A stretch of 64,000 bases of DNA from contig NZ_JACXBU010000003.1 in assembly GCF_014700075.1 (NCBI RefSeq), positions 310,001-374,000 on the forward strand, in the 5' to 3' direction. Source of the DNA: Pseudomonas sp. JM0905a (GTDB lineage Bacteria; Pseudomonadota; Gammaproteobacteria; Pseudomonadales; Pseudomonadaceae). The translations under genes were made by a program, and so were the position numbers. Shown here one piece after another: positions 45,616-58,317 of this stretch (position 1 is the first letter of the stretch; each line of letters opens with the position of its first letter). The notes beneath the pieces were generated by a model, which had not been told where the DNA came from, made no database searches, and was given only the letters and a program-made list of their open reading frames with translations.

Positions 45616-46446
45616 TCATTGGGCCGGTCCGAGGTTCTCGCGCAGGAACGCCAGGGCGCGTTGCTGGGCATCCTGGGCCGGGCCGGGTTGGTAGGTATTC
45701 AGGTCGCTGCGCTGGTCGAAGACGTGATCGGCATTGCCGTACTGCACCAGTTGCAGGCGATCGCCAGTGAGCTGGTCGAGGGCCGACAGGCATTGCTGGT
45801 GGTCGGTGACGTGGTCCTTGCCGCCGAGGAACATCAGCACCGGGGCATTGTGTCCAAGGCCGTCGCGCAGGTGGGCGGGGAAGCCGCAGTAGGGGTAATA
45901 GGTGATCACGCCGCGCACGCCGGCCAGCGCGCCCTTGCCGGTGGCCGGGAATCCGTGGCCGGCGCTGCCGTCGTAGGAGAGCGCGTCGAGGATGGTCCAG
46001 CCGCCGTGGGAATACCCGAGCAGCGCCAGCCGGTCGCTATCGATGGCCGGATTGCTTCGTGCCAGCGCCAGGGCGGCGTAGACGTCGATGGCGCGCTCAT
46101 TGCCCCACAGGCGTTTGCCGTCGCACACCGGCCGCCAGTCCTTGATGCCGCGCGCGGCGTGGCTGTCGACGAACATCACGGCGTAGCCGGCGGGCAGCAG
46201 CCAGCCTTTGACGTTGCGCATGAACAGCTCGCTCTGGCCGCTGCAGCCGTGGAACACCAGCACGGTGGGGAAGGGGCCGCTGCCTTCCGGGGTGAACAGG
46301 CTGAGGTGCGGCGCCAGGCGTTGTTCAGCCGCAGGCAGGTCGGCGGTCTGCGGCAGCAGTGCGGCGCGATAGGGATAGAGTCCGAGCAAGGCCGCGCAGG
46401 CCAGGAGAAGCAGGGCGATCAGGGCGGGTTTCAGGAGTTTGCGCAT
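45616..46446 (-). CDS. Dienelactone hydrolase family protein, membrane-anchored or exported
   Basis: A 276-aa alpha/beta hydrolase with an N-terminal hydrophobic segment (LLKPALIALLLLACAALLGL). The fold motifs are visible: VLVFHGCSGQSE (oxyanion), LALLGYSHGGW with nucleophile Ser in GYSHG, VLMFLGGKDHVT with acid Asp, and YGNADHVFD with catalytic His. The dienelactone hydrolase subfamily usually uses Cys in place of this Ser, so the substrate may differ. Coupled to elbB (13-nt gap). Confidence 0.85.
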   Translation of the reverse strand: MRKLLKPALIALLLLACAALLGLYPYRAALLPQTADLPAAEQRLAPHLSLFTPEGSGPFPTVLVFHGCSGQSELFMRNVKGWLLPAGYAVMFVDSHAARGIKDWRPVCDGKRLWGNERAIDVYAALALARSNPAIDSDRLALLGYSHGGWTILDALSYDGSAGHGFPATGKGALAGVRGVITYYPYCGFPAHLRDGLGHNAPVLMFLGGKDHVTDHQQCLSALDQLTGDRLQLVQYGNADHVFDQRSDLNTYQPGPAQDAQQRALAFLRENLGPAQ

Positions 46447-46667
46447 GCTGTCGTCATATGCCGCTTGGGTTGGCACGCCATGCCGAGGGGGAAGGCCGGC
46501 TGCGAGAGTAGCATCCCGGGTACTGGACGAATGCCACCAGCGCGGCGGCGTTTCGTACGGACCCTGACGAGCAATCCTAGCAGGCCGGGGAATCGGGCCG
46601 CGAGCACTGCGCCAACCCCGTTCGCCGCCTGTGGGTCACCGGACAAGAACGACGACAAGGCTGCCCC

Positions 46668-47903
46668 ATGAACTATGTCCTTTATGCCGTGCCTTTCTTT
46701 TTTCTGCTGATCGGTATCGAGCTGATCGCTGACCGCCTGCGCGGAAAAAGCAGCTATCGCGCCGCCGACGCCCTGAACAGCCTGAGCGCCGGGGTGCTGT
46801 CGACCACCAGCGGCCTGCTGACCAAGGTGGTGGGGCTGCTGACCTACACCTTCGCCTGGCAGCACCTGGCGCTTGTCGAAATGTCCGCCAGCAGCTTGTG
46901 GGTGTGGCTGCTGGCCTTCGTCTTCTATGACTTCTGCTACTACTGGAACCACCGCCTGGGCCATGAGCGCAATGTGCTCTGGGCGGCCCATTCGGTGCAT
47001 CACCAGAGCGAGGAGTACAACCTCTCCACGGCCTTGCGCCAGACCAGCACCGGATTCCTCCTCGGCTGGGTCTTCTACCTGCCGATGGCTCTCGCTGGCG
47101 TGCCGCCCCTGGTGTTCTTCACCGTGGGTGCGCTGAACCTGCTCTACCAGTTCTGGGTGCATACCCGCCATGTGCCCAAGCTCGGCTGGCTGGAGTGGAT
47201 CTTCATCACCCCGTCCAACCATCGCGTCCACCATGCGCAGAACCCGGTGTACATGGATCGCAACTACGGCGGCGTGTTCATCCTCTGGGATCGCCTGTTC
47301 GGCACCTTCCAGGAGGAGCTGGACGAAGAGCCGGTGATCTTCGGCGTGACCACGCCGCTCGCCAGCTGGAACCCGCTCTGGGCCAACCTGCAGTTCTACG
47401 TGCAGCTCTGGCGTGACGCGGTGCGCGCCGAATCCCGTTGGGACAAGCTGCGCATCTGGTTCATGCGCACCGGCTGGCGCCCGGCGGATGTGGCCGAGCG
47501 TTATCCACAGGCCAAGCCCGACCTGTCGCGCTTCATCAAGTTCGAGGTGCCCCTGGGCCGTGCACAGACGTGGTACGCCGGGCTGCAGTTCGCCCTCTAC
47601 GTGGTGGCAGGCACTTGGCTGCTGGGCATCGGCGACAAGGCGTCGCTCGCCGGGCTCTGGCTGGCCTGGGCGTGGATGGCCTTCGGCCTCTACGCGATCG
47701 GTACGTGGCTGGAGAACCGCCCCTGGGCGCGCTGGCTGGAGCTGGCGCGACTGGCGCTGAACTGGCCGGCGCTCTGGGCGGGCGCAGCGCTCGGGCTGCT
47801 GCCGATGGGGGCGATGGGGTGGGGATTGTTGGGGCTGTACAGCCTGGTCAGTCTGCTGGCGCTGTTCGGCCTGTCGCGCCGCGAGGCGGCGCTGGCCGTC
47901 TGA
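46668..47903 (+). CDS. Sterol desaturase / fatty acid hydroxylase family membrane protein
   Basis: A 411-aa integral membrane di-iron protein with the eight-histidine set: HRLGH, HSVHHQSEEYN, HTRHVPKLGW and HRVHHAQNPVYMDRNYG. N-terminal helices (ALYAVPFFFLLIGIEL) and four late hydrophobic helices flank the active site. The family hydroxylates or desaturates lipids and hopanoid-like compounds; substrate unknown. Convergent and immediately adjacent to the DedA gene. Confidence 0.9.
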   Translation: MNYVLYAVPFFFLLIGIELIADRLRGKSSYRAADALNSLSAGVLSTTSGLLTKVVGLLTYTFAWQHLALVEMSASSLWVWLLAFVFYDFCYYWNHRLGHERNVLWAAHSVHHQSEEYNLSTALRQTSTGFLLGWVFYLPMALAGVPPLVFFTVGALNLLYQFWVHTRHVPKLGWLEWIFITPSNHRVHHAQNPVYMDRNYGGVFILWDRLFGTFQEELDEEPVIFGVTTPLASWNPLWANLQFYVQLWRDAVRAESRWDKLRIWFMRTGWRPADVAERYPQAKPDLSRFIKFEVPLGRAQTWYAGLQFALYVVAGTWLLGIGDKASLAGLWLAWAWMAFGLYAIGTWLENRPWARWLELARLALNWPALWAGAALGLLPMGAMGWGLLGLYSLVSLLALFGLSRREAALAV

Positions 47904-48464
47904 TCAGGCTTTCCTGCCGTTGTTGCGCAGGCGGCGCCTCAGCCAGAGGAGGCCGCCGATGGCCAGCAGGCCGCCGAGGACCATCAGCTCGTAGCGCTTG
48001 AGGTTGCCGAGCATGCCTTCGAGCACGGCGCCGAAGTGGAAGGCGGCGAAGCCCAGGGCCAGCGCCCAGATCAGCGCGCCGATGCCATTGAGGATCAGGT
48101 AGCGCAGCGGCGGGTAGCCGGAGAGGCCGATGGCCACCGGCATCACGGTGCGCAGGCCGTAGACGAAGCGGAAACTCAGGACCCAGATGTCCGGGTGGCG
48201 GCGGATGTGCGCCAGGGCGCGGTCGCCCATGGCCTGCCAGCGCGGTTTGCGGGAAAGGATCTGGCGGCCCTTGTGGCGGCCCAGGTAGTACCAGAGCTGG
48301 TCGCCGGCATAGCTGCCGAAGAACGCCGTGGCCACCACGGCGTTGATGTCCATGTAGCCCCGGAAGGCAAGAAAGCCGGCCAGGACCAGGATCGTCTCAC
48401 CCTCGAAGAAGGTGCCGAGGAAGAGGGCGAAGTAGCCGAAATCCTGGAGAAATTGTTGCAGCAT
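47904..48464 (-). CDS. DedA-family membrane protein
   Basis: A 186-aa inner-membrane protein: FGYFALFLGTFFEGETILVLAGFLAFRG, FFGSYAGDQLWYYLGRHKG, and the conserved RFVYGLRTVMPVAIGLSG near the middle. DedA proteins support membrane phospholipid/undecaprenyl phosphate flipping and resistance to stress. Its stop abuts the sterol desaturase stop. Confidence 0.9.
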   Translation of the reverse strand: MLQQFLQDFGYFALFLGTFFEGETILVLAGFLAFRGYMDINAVVATAFFGSYAGDQLWYYLGRHKGRQILSRKPRWQAMGDRALAHIRRHPDIWVLSFRFVYGLRTVMPVAIGLSGYPPLRYLILNGIGALIWALALGFAAFHFGAVLEGMLGNLKRYELMVLGGLLAIGGLLWLRRRLRNNGRKA

Positions 48465-48615
48465 GGTTGGGGTGCGCAGCGAAATGAACGCGAAGCCTAA
48501 CCGGGATGGCGCCCCGGGAAAAGCTCCGACCGGTGCCGAATGCCATCAGATTGACCGCGGACAATACCCATCTCCCTCCCCAGCGGTCGACGCGACCTCG
48601 GGTCGCTGTCCCGGA

Positions 48616-48633
48616 TTGTTACCATTCGGTCAT
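48616..48633 (+). promoter_or_regulatory. Possible Pho box upstream of hemB-ppk
   Basis: TTGTTAC-CATT-CGGTCAT matches the paired CTGTCAT-N4-CTGTCAT Pho box at 10 of 14 positions; the second repeat overlaps CATAAT, which could be a -10. As ppk follows hemB, phosphate control would make sense, but the match is imperfect. Confidence 0.35.
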
Positions 48634-48635
48634 AA

Positions 48636-49700
<1,065 letters not shown>

Positions 49701-49720
49701 TCTCCCCCCAGGAACTGCAG

Positions 49721-51946
49721 ATGAACACTGAAGGACTCAACCCCAGCGCTTTGCTCGAACCCCTGACGGAGGCCACCGAAGTTCCGGTGGCTCCTCCGGT
49801 CCCCGAGGCCCCCGTCGTCGACGCGGTGCCTGCTGCCACGGCGCCCGTGCCGGCGCCGCTGGTGGTGCCGAGCCTGGATGACACCAGCCTGTACATCCAC
49901 CGCGAACTGTCCCAGCTGCAGTTCAACATCCGCGTGCTGGAGCAGGCGCTGGATGAGTCCTATCCGTTGCTCGAACGCCTGAAGTTCCTGCTGATCTTCT
50001 CCAGCAACCTCGACGAGTTCTTCGAGATCCGTGTCGCCGGCCTGAAGAAGCAGATCACCTTCGCCCGCGAACAAGCTGGTGCCGACGGCCTGCTGCCGCA
50101 TCAGGCCATGGCGCGCATCAGCGAACTGGTACACGAGCAGGTCACCCGTCAGTACAACATCCTCAACGACATCCTGTTGCCGGAACTGGCCAAGCACCAG
50201 GTCAACTTCATTCGCCGCCGCTACTGGACGGCCAAGCTGAAGGCCTGGGTGCGTCGTTACTTCCGCGACGAAATCGCGCCGATCATCACCCCCATCGGCC
50301 TGGACCCGACTCACCCCTTCCCGCTGCTGGTGAACAAGAGCCTGAACTTCATCGTCGAGCTGGAAGGCGTCGACGCCTTCGGCCGCGATTCCGGCCTGGC
50401 GATCATCCCGGCGCCGCGCCTGCTGCCGCGCGTCATCCGCGTGCCCGAGGACATCGGCGGTGCGGGGGACAACTTCGTCTTCCTGTCCTCGATGATCCAC
50501 GCCCACGCCGACGACCTGTTCCCCGGCATGAAGGTGAAGGGCTGCTACCAGTTCCGCCTGACCCGTAACGCCGACCTCTCGGTGGACACCGAAGATGTCG
50601 ACGACCTCGCCCGTGCCCTGCGCGGCGAACTGTTCTCGCGCCGCTATGGCGATGCCGTGCGCCTGGAAGTGGCGGACACCTGTCCGAAGCATCTGTCGGA
50701 CTACCTGCTCAAGCAGTTCGGCCTGGCCGAAAGCGAGCTGTACCAGGTCAACGGCCCGGTGAACCTGACCCGCCTGTTCAGCATCACCGGCCTGGAAAGC
50801 CATCCGGAGCTGCAGCACCCGTCCTTCACCCCGGTGATCCCCAAGCTCCTGCAGAAGGCCGAGAACCTGTTCAGCGTGGTGGGCAAGCAGGACATCCTGC
50901 TGCTGCACCCCTTCGAATCCTTCACCCCGGTGGTGGACTTCCTGCGCCAGGCCGCCAAGGACCCGAACGTCCTGGCGATCAAGCAGACCCTCTACCGCGC
51001 CGGTGCCAACTCCGAGATCGTCGATTCCCTGGTGGAGGCGGCGCGCAACGGCAAGGAAGTCACCGCGGTGATCGAGTTGCGTGCGCGTTTCGACGAGGAA
51101 TCCAACCTGCAGCTGGCGAGCCGCCTGCAGCAGGCCGGTGCTGTGGTCATCTACGGCGTGGTGGGCTTCAAGACCCACGCCAAGATGATGCTGATCCTGC
51201 GTCGCGAGAACGGCGAGTTGCGCCGCTATGCCCACCTGGGCACCGGTAACTACCACGCCGGCAACGCGCGCCTGTACACCGACTACAGCATGCTCACCGC
51301 CGACGATGCACTCTGCGAGGACTTGCACAAGCTGTTCAACCAGCTGATTGGCATGGGCAAGACGCTGCGCATGAAGAAACTGCTGCACGCGCCTTTCACC
51401 CTGAAGAAGACACTGCTCGACATGATCGCCCGCGAAGCCCAGCACGCCAGCGAAGGCAAGCCAGCGCACATCATGGTCAAGGTCAACGCGCTGACCGATC
51501 CCAAGGTCGTCCGCGCGTTGTACAAGGCCAGCCAGAGCGGCGTGCGTATCGACCTCGTGGTCCGTGGCATGTGCTGCCTGCGCCCGGGCATCCCCGGCGT
51601 GTCGCACAACATCCAGGTGCGTTCGATCATTGGCCGCTTCCTCGAGCACAGCCGGATCTACTACTTCCTCAATGGCGGCGACGAGAAGATGTACCTTTCC
51701 AGCGCCGACTGGATGGAGCGCAACCTCGACATGCGTGTGGAGACCTGCTTCCCGGTGGAAGGCAAAAAGCTGCTGACCCGCGTGAAGAAGGAACTCGAGG
51801 CCTACATCAGCGACAACACCCAGAGCTGGGTGCTGCAGCCGGACGGCCGTTATCTGCGCAACAGCCCGAGCGGTAACCAGAACTCGCGCAACGCCCAGGC
51901 GACCCTGCTGGACAAGCTGACCAACCCGCCAATCAGCGCACGCTGA
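49721..51946 (+). CDS. ppk: Polyphosphate kinase 1
   Basis: A 741-aa PPK1 polymerising ATP-derived phosphate. A Pro/Ala/acidic leader of about 50 residues precedes the N-domain (YIHRELSQLQFNIRVLEQA); catalytic histidines lie in VVGFKTHAKMMLILRRE (phospho-acceptor) and FLEHSRIYYFLNGG. The C-terminal phospholipase D-like pair is complete. Convergent with ppx across a strong terminator; probably co-transcribed with hemB. Confidence 0.96.
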   Translation: MNTEGLNPSALLEPLTEATEVPVAPPVPEAPVVDAVPAATAPVPAPLVVPSLDDTSLYIHRELSQLQFNIRVLEQALDESYPLLERLKFLLIFSSNLDEFFEIRVAGLKKQITFAREQAGADGLLPHQAMARISELVHEQVTRQYNILNDILLPELAKHQVNFIRRRYWTAKLKAWVRRYFRDEIAPIITPIGLDPTHPFPLLVNKSLNFIVELEGVDAFGRDSGLAIIPAPRLLPRVIRVPEDIGGAGDNFVFLSSMIHAHADDLFPGMKVKGCYQFRLTRNADLSVDTEDVDDLARALRGELFSRRYGDAVRLEVADTCPKHLSDYLLKQFGLAESELYQVNGPVNLTRLFSITGLESHPELQHPSFTPVIPKLLQKAENLFSVVGKQDILLLHPFESFTPVVDFLRQAAKDPNVLAIKQTLYRAGANSEIVDSLVEAARNGKEVTAVIELRARFDEESNLQLASRLQQAGAVVIYGVVGFKTHAKMMLILRRENGELRRYAHLGTGNYHAGNARLYTDYSMLTADDALCEDLHKLFNQLIGMGKTLRMKKLLHAPFTLKKTLLDMIAREAQHASEGKPAHIMVKVNALTDPKVVRALYKASQSGVRIDLVVRGMCCLRPGIPGVSHNIQVRSIIGRFLEHSRIYYFLNGGDEKMYLSSADWMERNLDMRVETCFPVEGKKLLTRVKKELEAYISDNTQSWVLQPDGRYLRNSPSGNQNSRNAQATLLDKLTNPPISAR

Positions 51947-51958
51947 ACGCGGACATGA

Positions 51959-51987
51959 AAACGGGGCCTTCGGGCCCCGTTTTTTTC
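51959..51987. terminator. Intrinsic terminator between ppk and ppx
   Basis: AAACGGGGCC pairs with GGCCCCGTTT around a TTCG tetraloop, followed by TTTTCG on the plus strand; the AAA side gives a short T-run on the minus strand. Confidence 0.9.
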
Positions 51988-52035
51988 GTGCTGTGGATAA
52001 CTCGGCCAGGCAGATCTCCTCTGCCTGGCGAGCGA

Positions 52036-53538
52036 TCAGCTCACCTTCAGCTCGAACTCGATGCGCTTCAGCCACTCGGCTTCCTGTTCGAAGTCGGCCT
52101 GGGTCAGTGGGTTGGCTTCCAGCCAGCCTTCAGGGAACTGCACCTTGAGCGTGTTGTTCGAGGCGCTCAGCTTCACCTTGGGCATGGCGGACGTGCCACG
52201 GATGTGGTGGAAGAGGATGGCGAAGCGCAGCAGCACGCAAAGGCGCAGCAGCTTCACGCCTTCCTCGCCGAATTCGGCGAAGCGATCCTTGGGAATGTTG
52301 CGGCGGTGGCCGCGCACCAGCAGGGCCAGCATCAGTTGGTCCTGGCGGGAGAAACCGGCCAGGTCCGAGTGCTCGATCAGGTAGGCGCCGTGCTTGTGAT
52401 AGTGGTAGTGGGCGATGTCCATGCCGATTTCATGCACGCGCGCGCCCCACAGCAGCAGGTCGCGGTGCCAGTCATCATCCAGCCCCCAACTGGTGGCGAC
52501 CTGTTCCAGGGCGGCCAGGGCCTTGGCTTCGACCCGTGCGGCCTGCTCCAGGTCCACGTGGCAGCGCTCCATCAGCGCACTCAGGGTGCGTTCACGCACG
52601 TCCTCGTGGTGGTGGCGGCCCAGCAGGTCGTAGAGCACGCCTTCGCGCAGGGCGCCTTCGGAATGGGTCATGCGCGTGAGATCAAGGGCTTCGAAGATGG
52701 CTTCGGTGATCGCCAGGCCAGCCGGGAAAATCGGGCGGCGGTCCGGCTTGATGCCGTCCAGGTCGATCTTTTCCACGTCGCCGAGCTTGAACAGCTTGCG
52801 CTTGAGCCAGGCCAGGCCCTCAGGGTTGATCTCGCCGTTGCCGAGCCCCGCGGCCTGGATTGCCAGGCCAACGGCGCGGATGGTACCGGAGGCCCCGACG
52901 GCCTCTTGCCAGCCGAGGCGGCGCAGGCTGTACTCGATGCCCATCAGCTCCAGGCGCGCGGCAGTGTAGGCCTGCGCATAGCGCGCCGGGGTGACCTTGC
53001 CGTCGCGAAAGTAGCGTTGGGTGTAACTGACGCAACCCATCTGCAGGCTTTCCCGCAATTGCGATTCGAAGCGCTGGCCGATGATGAATTCGGTGCTGCC
53101 GCCACCGATGTCCGCCACCAGGCGGCGACCGGGGGTGTCCGGCAGGGTGTGGGAGACGCCCAGGTAGATCAGGCGTGCTTCCTCGCGGCCGGAGATGACT
53201 TCCACCGGGTGCCCGAGGACTTCCTCGGCGCGGCGGATGAACTCGGCGCGGTTGTGCGCCTCGCGCAGGGCGTTGGTGCCGACGATGCGTACCGCGCCTT
53301 CCGGCAGGCCGGCGATCATCTGGGCAAAGCGGCGCAGGCATTCGAGGCCGCGCAGCATGGACTCTTCGCTGAGGTTGCGTTCCTCGTCCAGGCCGGCTGC
53401 CAGTTGGACCTTGTCGCCGAGCCGTTCCAGGATGCGGATCTCACCATGGTCGACCTTGGCTACCACCATGTGGAAGCTGTTCGATCCGAGGTCGATGGCG
53501 GCGATCAGGGACGGGATTTCGGCAGGCTTTTGCGGCAT
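52036..53538 (-). CDS. ppx: Exopolyphosphatase
   Basis: A 500-aa Ppx/GppA phosphatase of the actin-like ATPase superfamily: [16 protein letters not shown] (phosphate-1), [39 protein letters not shown] (phosphate-2), and an HD-type C-terminal domain ([36 protein letters not shown]). Removes terminal phosphates from polyphosphate, and may hydrolyse pppGpp. Start ATG 53538. Convergent with ppk, divergent from trxA. Confidence 0.95.
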   Translation of the reverse strand: MPQKPAEIPSLIAAIDLGSNSFHMVVAKVDHGEIRILERLGDKVQLAAGLDEERNLSEESMLRGLECLRRFAQMIAGLPEGAVRIVGTNALREAHNRAEFIRRAEEVLGHPVEVISGREEARLIYLGVSHTLPDTPGRRLVADIGGGSTEFIIGQRFESQLRESLQMGCVSYTQRYFRDGKVTPARYAQAYTAARLELMGIEYSLRRLGWQEAVGASGTIRAVGLAIQAAGLGNGEINPEGLAWLKRKLFKLGDVEKIDLDGIKPDRRPIFPAGLAITEAIFEALDLTRMTHSEGALREGVLYDLLGRHHHEDVRERTLSALMERCHVDLEQAARVEAKALAALEQVATSWGLDDDWHRDLLLWGARVHEIGMDIAHYHYHKHGAYLIEHSDLAGFSRQDQLMLALLVRGHRRNIPKDRFAEFGEEGVKLLRLCVLLRFAILFHHIRGTSAMPKVKLSASNNTLKVQFPEGWLEANPLTQADFEQEAEWLKRIEFELKVS

Positions 53539-53900
53539 GGTTTCGGGTCTCGAGGCTGAACCGCGCAATCCTGCCACGGTTGTCCGGTCGAGCCAATGCG
53601 AATAGAGGTACGTTCGTACCAATGTGGCGCGAGCCTGGAGCAGTGGGATGGAGGCGGCTTTCTCTGGCGAATGACTGGCTGTCCACACTATAGGTGGGAT
53701 ATGACAGTCGCGCGTTGCTGGTTCCGATTGTCCGCCAGCCTGGCATCCTGACCGGTAGGCGGATTGACGCCGGTGGGCGCATCCATCAGTTTTACCCGAT
53801 GTCGCCATAGCAAAGCTCAATCACCACTGGCTTTCGGTCCCAGGAAAGCCGGGATATGATGGCTCCACTTTTTTGCTTCCGAACACGGAGAGATCCTTCC
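53539..53900. other. ppx-trxA divergent promoter region
   Basis: This 362-nt region has no gene that I trust. On the plus strand TATGAT (53855-53860) is a plausible -10 for trxA with a poor -35 about 17 bp upstream. On the minus strand TATAGT (53687-53692) is a plausible -10 for ppx, with CTGTCAT (a single Pho-box half-site) 8 nt upstream; the second half-site is not convincing. Confidence 0.4.
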
Positions 53901-54227
53901 ATGAGCGAATTCATCACCAACGTCTCTGATGCCAGCTTCGAGCAGGACGTGCTCAAGGCCGATGGCGCGGTGCTGGTCGACTACTGGGCCGAGTGGTGCG
54001 GTCCCTGCAAGATGATTGCTCCGGTCCTCGACGAAATCGCCAAGGACTATCAGGGCAAATTGAAAGTCTGCAAGCTGAACATTGACGAGAACCAGGACAC
54101 TCCGCCGAAGTACGGCGTGCGTGGCATCCCGACCCTGATGCTGTTCAAGAACGGCAACGTCGAAGCTACCAAGGTAGGCGCCCTGTCCAAGTCCCAGCTG
54201 GCCGCATTCCTCGACGCCAACATCTGA
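53901..54227 (+). CDS. trxA: Thioredoxin 1
   Basis: A 108-aa thioredoxin with active site WCGPCK (residues about 31-36) and cis-proline in [11 protein letters not shown]. General cytosolic disulfide reductase. ATG 53901 has ACGGAGAGA upstream. Followed by a terminator and then rho, the same trxA-rho order as in E. coli. Confidence 0.98.
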   Translation: MSEFITNVSDASFEQDVLKADGAVLVDYWAEWCGPCKMIAPVLDEIAKDYQGKLKVCKLNIDENQDTPPKYGVRGIPTLMLFKNGNVEATKVGALSKSQLAAFLDANI

Positions 54228-54276
54228 TCCGCGCGGCCTCCAGCGCCGCCGGAACAGCATCTGAAGCGTCCCGGAG

Positions 54277-54303
54277 AAGCCCCGCGAAATGCGGGGCTTT
54301 TTC
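54277..54303 (+). terminator. Intrinsic terminator after trxA
   Basis: AAGCCCCGC pairs with GCGGGGCTT around GAAAT, followed by TTTTC. Confidence 0.9.
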
Positions 54304-54491
54304 ATTGGACTGCACTAGACTCCCCGTTGCGCCGGTGTTACATTCGGACCGCTGCTCGTTCTTGCAGCCCTCCACGCCGTCGCCGACGCACTCCTAATTC
54401 GAATAAGCACAGCGATCCTGTCGCCTTCTTTGCGGCGCGGCCTAAAAAGCTAAACGCTTTCCCTTCTCCTTTTTCTACCAACGTCATTCCT
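54304..54491 (+). promoter_or_regulatory. rho leader region
   Basis: 188 nt between the trxA terminator and rho. The last 50 nt are pyrimidine-rich and G-poor (CTTTCCCTTCTCC and TTTTTCTACC), like a Rho utilisation site. Rho autoregulates its leader in E. coli. An in-frame open stretch upstream of the ATG has no good start and is not a gene. Confidence 0.45.
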
Positions 54492-55751
<1,260 letters not shown>

Positions 55752-55767
55752 GTCTTGGATGTGCTGC

Positions 55768-55792
55768 AAAGGCCGGGGAAACCCGGCTTTTG
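55768..55792 (+). terminator. Intrinsic terminator after rho
   Basis: GCCGGG (55772-55777) and CCCGGC (55782-55787) form a 6-bp stem with a GAAA loop; AAAG upstream adds pairing with the CTTTT that follows. Confidence 0.75.
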
Positions 55793-55881
55793 CGTTTCTG
55801 CACTGGCCCTTTGTTCTTCTGAATAACCCAGTTCGGCGCTAAACTTTGCGCCCCGACCTGCACGCCCTGAGAGGCTCAAGC

Positions 55882-57348
55882 ATGCAGTATCGCGATCTGC
55901 GCGAATTCATCAGCGGCCTGGAACAGCGTGGCGAGCTCAAACGCATCGCCACTCCGGTTTCGCCTGTGCTGGAAATGACCGAAATCTGCGACCGCACTCT
56001 GCGCAAGCAAGGGCCGGCGCTGCTTTTCGAAAAGCCCACCGGTTTCGATATCCCGGTGCTCGGCAACCTCTTCGGCACCCCCGGCCGCGTCGCCCTGGGA
56101 ATGGGCGCCGAGGATGTCGGCGAGCTGCGCGAAATCGGCAAGCTGCTGGCCTTCCTCAAGGAGCCCGAGCCGCCCAAGGGCCTGAAAGACGCCTGGTCCA
56201 AGCTGCCGATCTTCAAGAAGGTCATCGCCATGGCACCCAAGGTGCTGAAGGATGGCCCCTGCCAGGAAGTGGTGGAGGAGGGCGATGACGTCGACCTCAG
56301 CAAGCTGCCGGTGCAGACATGCTGGCCGGGCGACGTCGCCCCGCTGATCACCTGGGGCCTGACCGTCACCCGCGGCCCCAACAAGGAACGGCAGAACCTC
56401 GGCATCTATCGCCAGCAGGTGATCGGCCGCAACAAGGTCATCATGCGCTGGCTGAGCCATCGGGGCGGCGCGCTGGACTACCGCGAGTGGTGCGCGAAGC
56501 ACCCGGGCGAACCCTTCCCCGTGGCGGTGGCCCTGGGTGCCGATCCGGCGACCATCCTCGGCGCCGTGACCCCGGTACCGGACACCCTGTCCGAGTACGC
56601 CTTCGCCGGCCTGCTGCGGGACAACCGCACCGAACTGGTGAAGTGCATCGGCAGCGACCTGCAGGTGCCGGCCAGTGCCGAAATCGTCCTCGAAGGAGTG
56701 ATCCACCCCGGCGAGATGGCCGACGAAGGTCCCTACGGCGACCACACCGGTTACTACAACGAGGTGGACAGCTTCCCGGTGTTCACCGTGGAGCGCATCA
56801 CCCGCCGGCAAAAGCCGATCTACCACAGCACCTATACCGGCCGGCCGCCGGATGAGCCGGCCATCCTCGGCGTGGCGCTGAACGAAGTCTTCGTGCCCAT
56901 ACTGCAGAAGCAGTTCCCCGAGATCGTCGACTTTTACCTGCCGCCGGAGGGCTGCTCCTACCGGATGGCGGTGGTGACCATGAAGAAGCAGTACCCGGGC
57001 CACGCCAAGCGCGTAATGCTGGGTGTCTGGTCGTTCCTGCGACAGTTCATGTACACCAAGTTCGTCATAGTCACCGACGACGACGTCAATGCGCGGGACT
57101 GGAACGACGTGATCTGGGCCATCACCACGCGCATGGACCCCAAGCGCGACACGGTGATGATCGACAACACGCCGATCGATTACCTGGACTTCGCTTCGCC
57201 CATCTCCGGCCTCGGTTCGAAGATGGGCCTGGACGCCACTCACAAGTGGCCGGGCGAGACCAACCGCGAATGGGGTCGGGTGATCGTCCAGGACGAAGCG
57301 GTCAAGCGCCGCGTCGATGAGCTCTGGTCTTCACTGGGAATCGATTGA
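55882..57348 (+). CDS. ubiD: UbiD, 4-hydroxy-3-polyprenylbenzoate decarboxylase
   Basis: A 488-aa prenylated-FMN decarboxylase of ubiquinone synthesis: [54 protein letters not shown]-type [42 protein letters not shown], and KIIVTDDDV-type [21 protein letters not shown]. Start ATG 55882. Overlaps the next gene by 1 nt. Confidence 0.96.
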   Translation: MQYRDLREFISGLEQRGELKRIATPVSPVLEMTEICDRTLRKQGPALLFEKPTGFDIPVLGNLFGTPGRVALGMGAEDVGELREIGKLLAFLKEPEPPKGLKDAWSKLPIFKKVIAMAPKVLKDGPCQEVVEEGDDVDLSKLPVQTCWPGDVAPLITWGLTVTRGPNKERQNLGIYRQQVIGRNKVIMRWLSHRGGALDYREWCAKHPGEPFPVAVALGADPATILGAVTPVPDTLSEYAFAGLLRDNRTELVKCIGSDLQVPASAEIVLEGVIHPGEMADEGPYGDHTGYYNEVDSFPVFTVERITRRQKPIYHSTYTGRPPDEPAILGVALNEVFVPILQKQFPEIVDFYLPPEGCSYRMAVVTMKKQYPGHAKRVMLGVWSFLRQFMYTKFVIVTDDDVNARDWNDVIWAITTRMDPKRDTVMIDNTPIDYLDFASPISGLGSKMGLDATHKWPGETNREWGRVIVQDEAVKRRVDELWSSLGID

Positions 57349-58316
57349 TGCGTGTCACCCTGCAACCTTCCGGCGCGGTCATCCAGACGGCTCCAAACGA
57401 GCGCATCCTGGATGCGGCGCGCCGGCTCGGCTACGAGTGCCCGCAAAGCTGCCGCAACGGGAATTGCCATGTTTGCGCCGCCCTGCTGGTGGAAGGGCGG
57501 GTTCGCCAGAACGGCGCCGAGCTGAGCCAGGGTGAGCTGTTCACCTGCCTGGCCGAGCCCCTGGAAGACTGCGTGCTGCACTGGGATGGCGTGCTGGCGC
57601 CGGGCGAACTACCGGTGCGCGACTTGAGCTGCCAGGTCAGCGAATGCGTGGAAGTGGGCGGCGACGTCTGGCGCGTGCGCCTGCGCGCGCCGGCCGGTAA
57701 ACCGCCACGCTATCACGCCGGGCAGTACCTGCTGATCGAACGTGACAATGGAGAGTCTTCGGCGTTCTCCATGGCCTCGGCACCGATTGCCGGGCGGGAC
57801 ATCGAACTCCACATCCTCGGCCGTGAGAACAGCGCCAAGGCACTGCTCGCGCAAATCCAGCGCACCGGCATCGCCAGGGTGAAGATGCCGTTCGGCGATA
57901 CCCACCTGGCGGAGCTGCCTGATGGCCCCCTGGTGCTGATCGCCGCCGGGACCGGCATGGGGCAGATGCACAGCCTGATCGAGCACTGCCGCGCGGCTGG
58001 CTTCAAGCATCCGGTACACCTGTACTGGGGTGTGCGCCAGCCTGAGGATTTCTACGAACTGGCCCATTGGAAAGACTGGCAGGGCCTGGAAAACCTGTTC
58101 CTGCACAAGGTAGTCAGCGACCCCTGTGATTGGCAGGGCCGTCGTGGCCTGTTGCATGAAACCGTGTGCGAGGACTTCCCGGACCTCAAGCAGTTGCACG
58201 TCTATGCCAGCGGCTCGCCGGCGATGGTGTACGCCACGCTGGATGCGTTGGTGGCGGCCGGGATGGACGCCCACCAGATGCGTGCCGACGTCTTCGCCTA
58301 CGCCCCGCGAGGCTGA
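57348..58316 (+). CDS. Ferredoxin-NAD(P)H/flavin reductase (2Fe-2S plus FNR)
   Basis: A 322-aa reductase: an N-terminal plant-type 2Fe-2S domain (CPQSCRNGNCHVCAALL, then FTCLAEP) and an FNR domain with RDLSCQVSE ..., YHAGQYLLIERDNGESSAFSMAS (FAD), LIAAGTGMGQMHSLIEH (NAD(P)) and the C-terminal ADVFAYAP. Often annotated as CDP-6-deoxy-L-threo-D-glycero-4-hexulose-3-dehydrase reductase. Its ATG overlaps the ubiD stop, so it may supply reduced flavin to the ubiD/ubiX route; that is inference. Confidence 0.88.
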   Translation: MRVTLQPSGAVIQTAPNERILDAARRLGYECPQSCRNGNCHVCAALLVEGRVRQNGAELSQGELFTCLAEPLEDCVLHWDGVLAPGELPVRDLSCQVSECVEVGGDVWRVRLRAPAGKPPRYHAGQYLLIERDNGESSAFSMASAPIAGRDIELHILGRENSAKALLAQIQRTGIARVKMPFGDTHLAELPDGPLVLIAAGTGMGQMHSLIEHCRAAGFKHPVHLYWGVRQPEDFYELAHWKDWQGLENLFLHKVVSDPCDWQGRRGLLHETVCEDFPDLKQLHVYASGSPAMVYATLDALVAAGMDAHQMRADVFAYAPRG

Positions 58317-58317
58317 T

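Noticed and set aside
54327-54491. In-frame N-terminal extension of Rho (55 residues)
   Set aside because: Arg/Ser/Pro-rich, not conserved, and the ATG at 54492 gives the standard 419-residue Rho.
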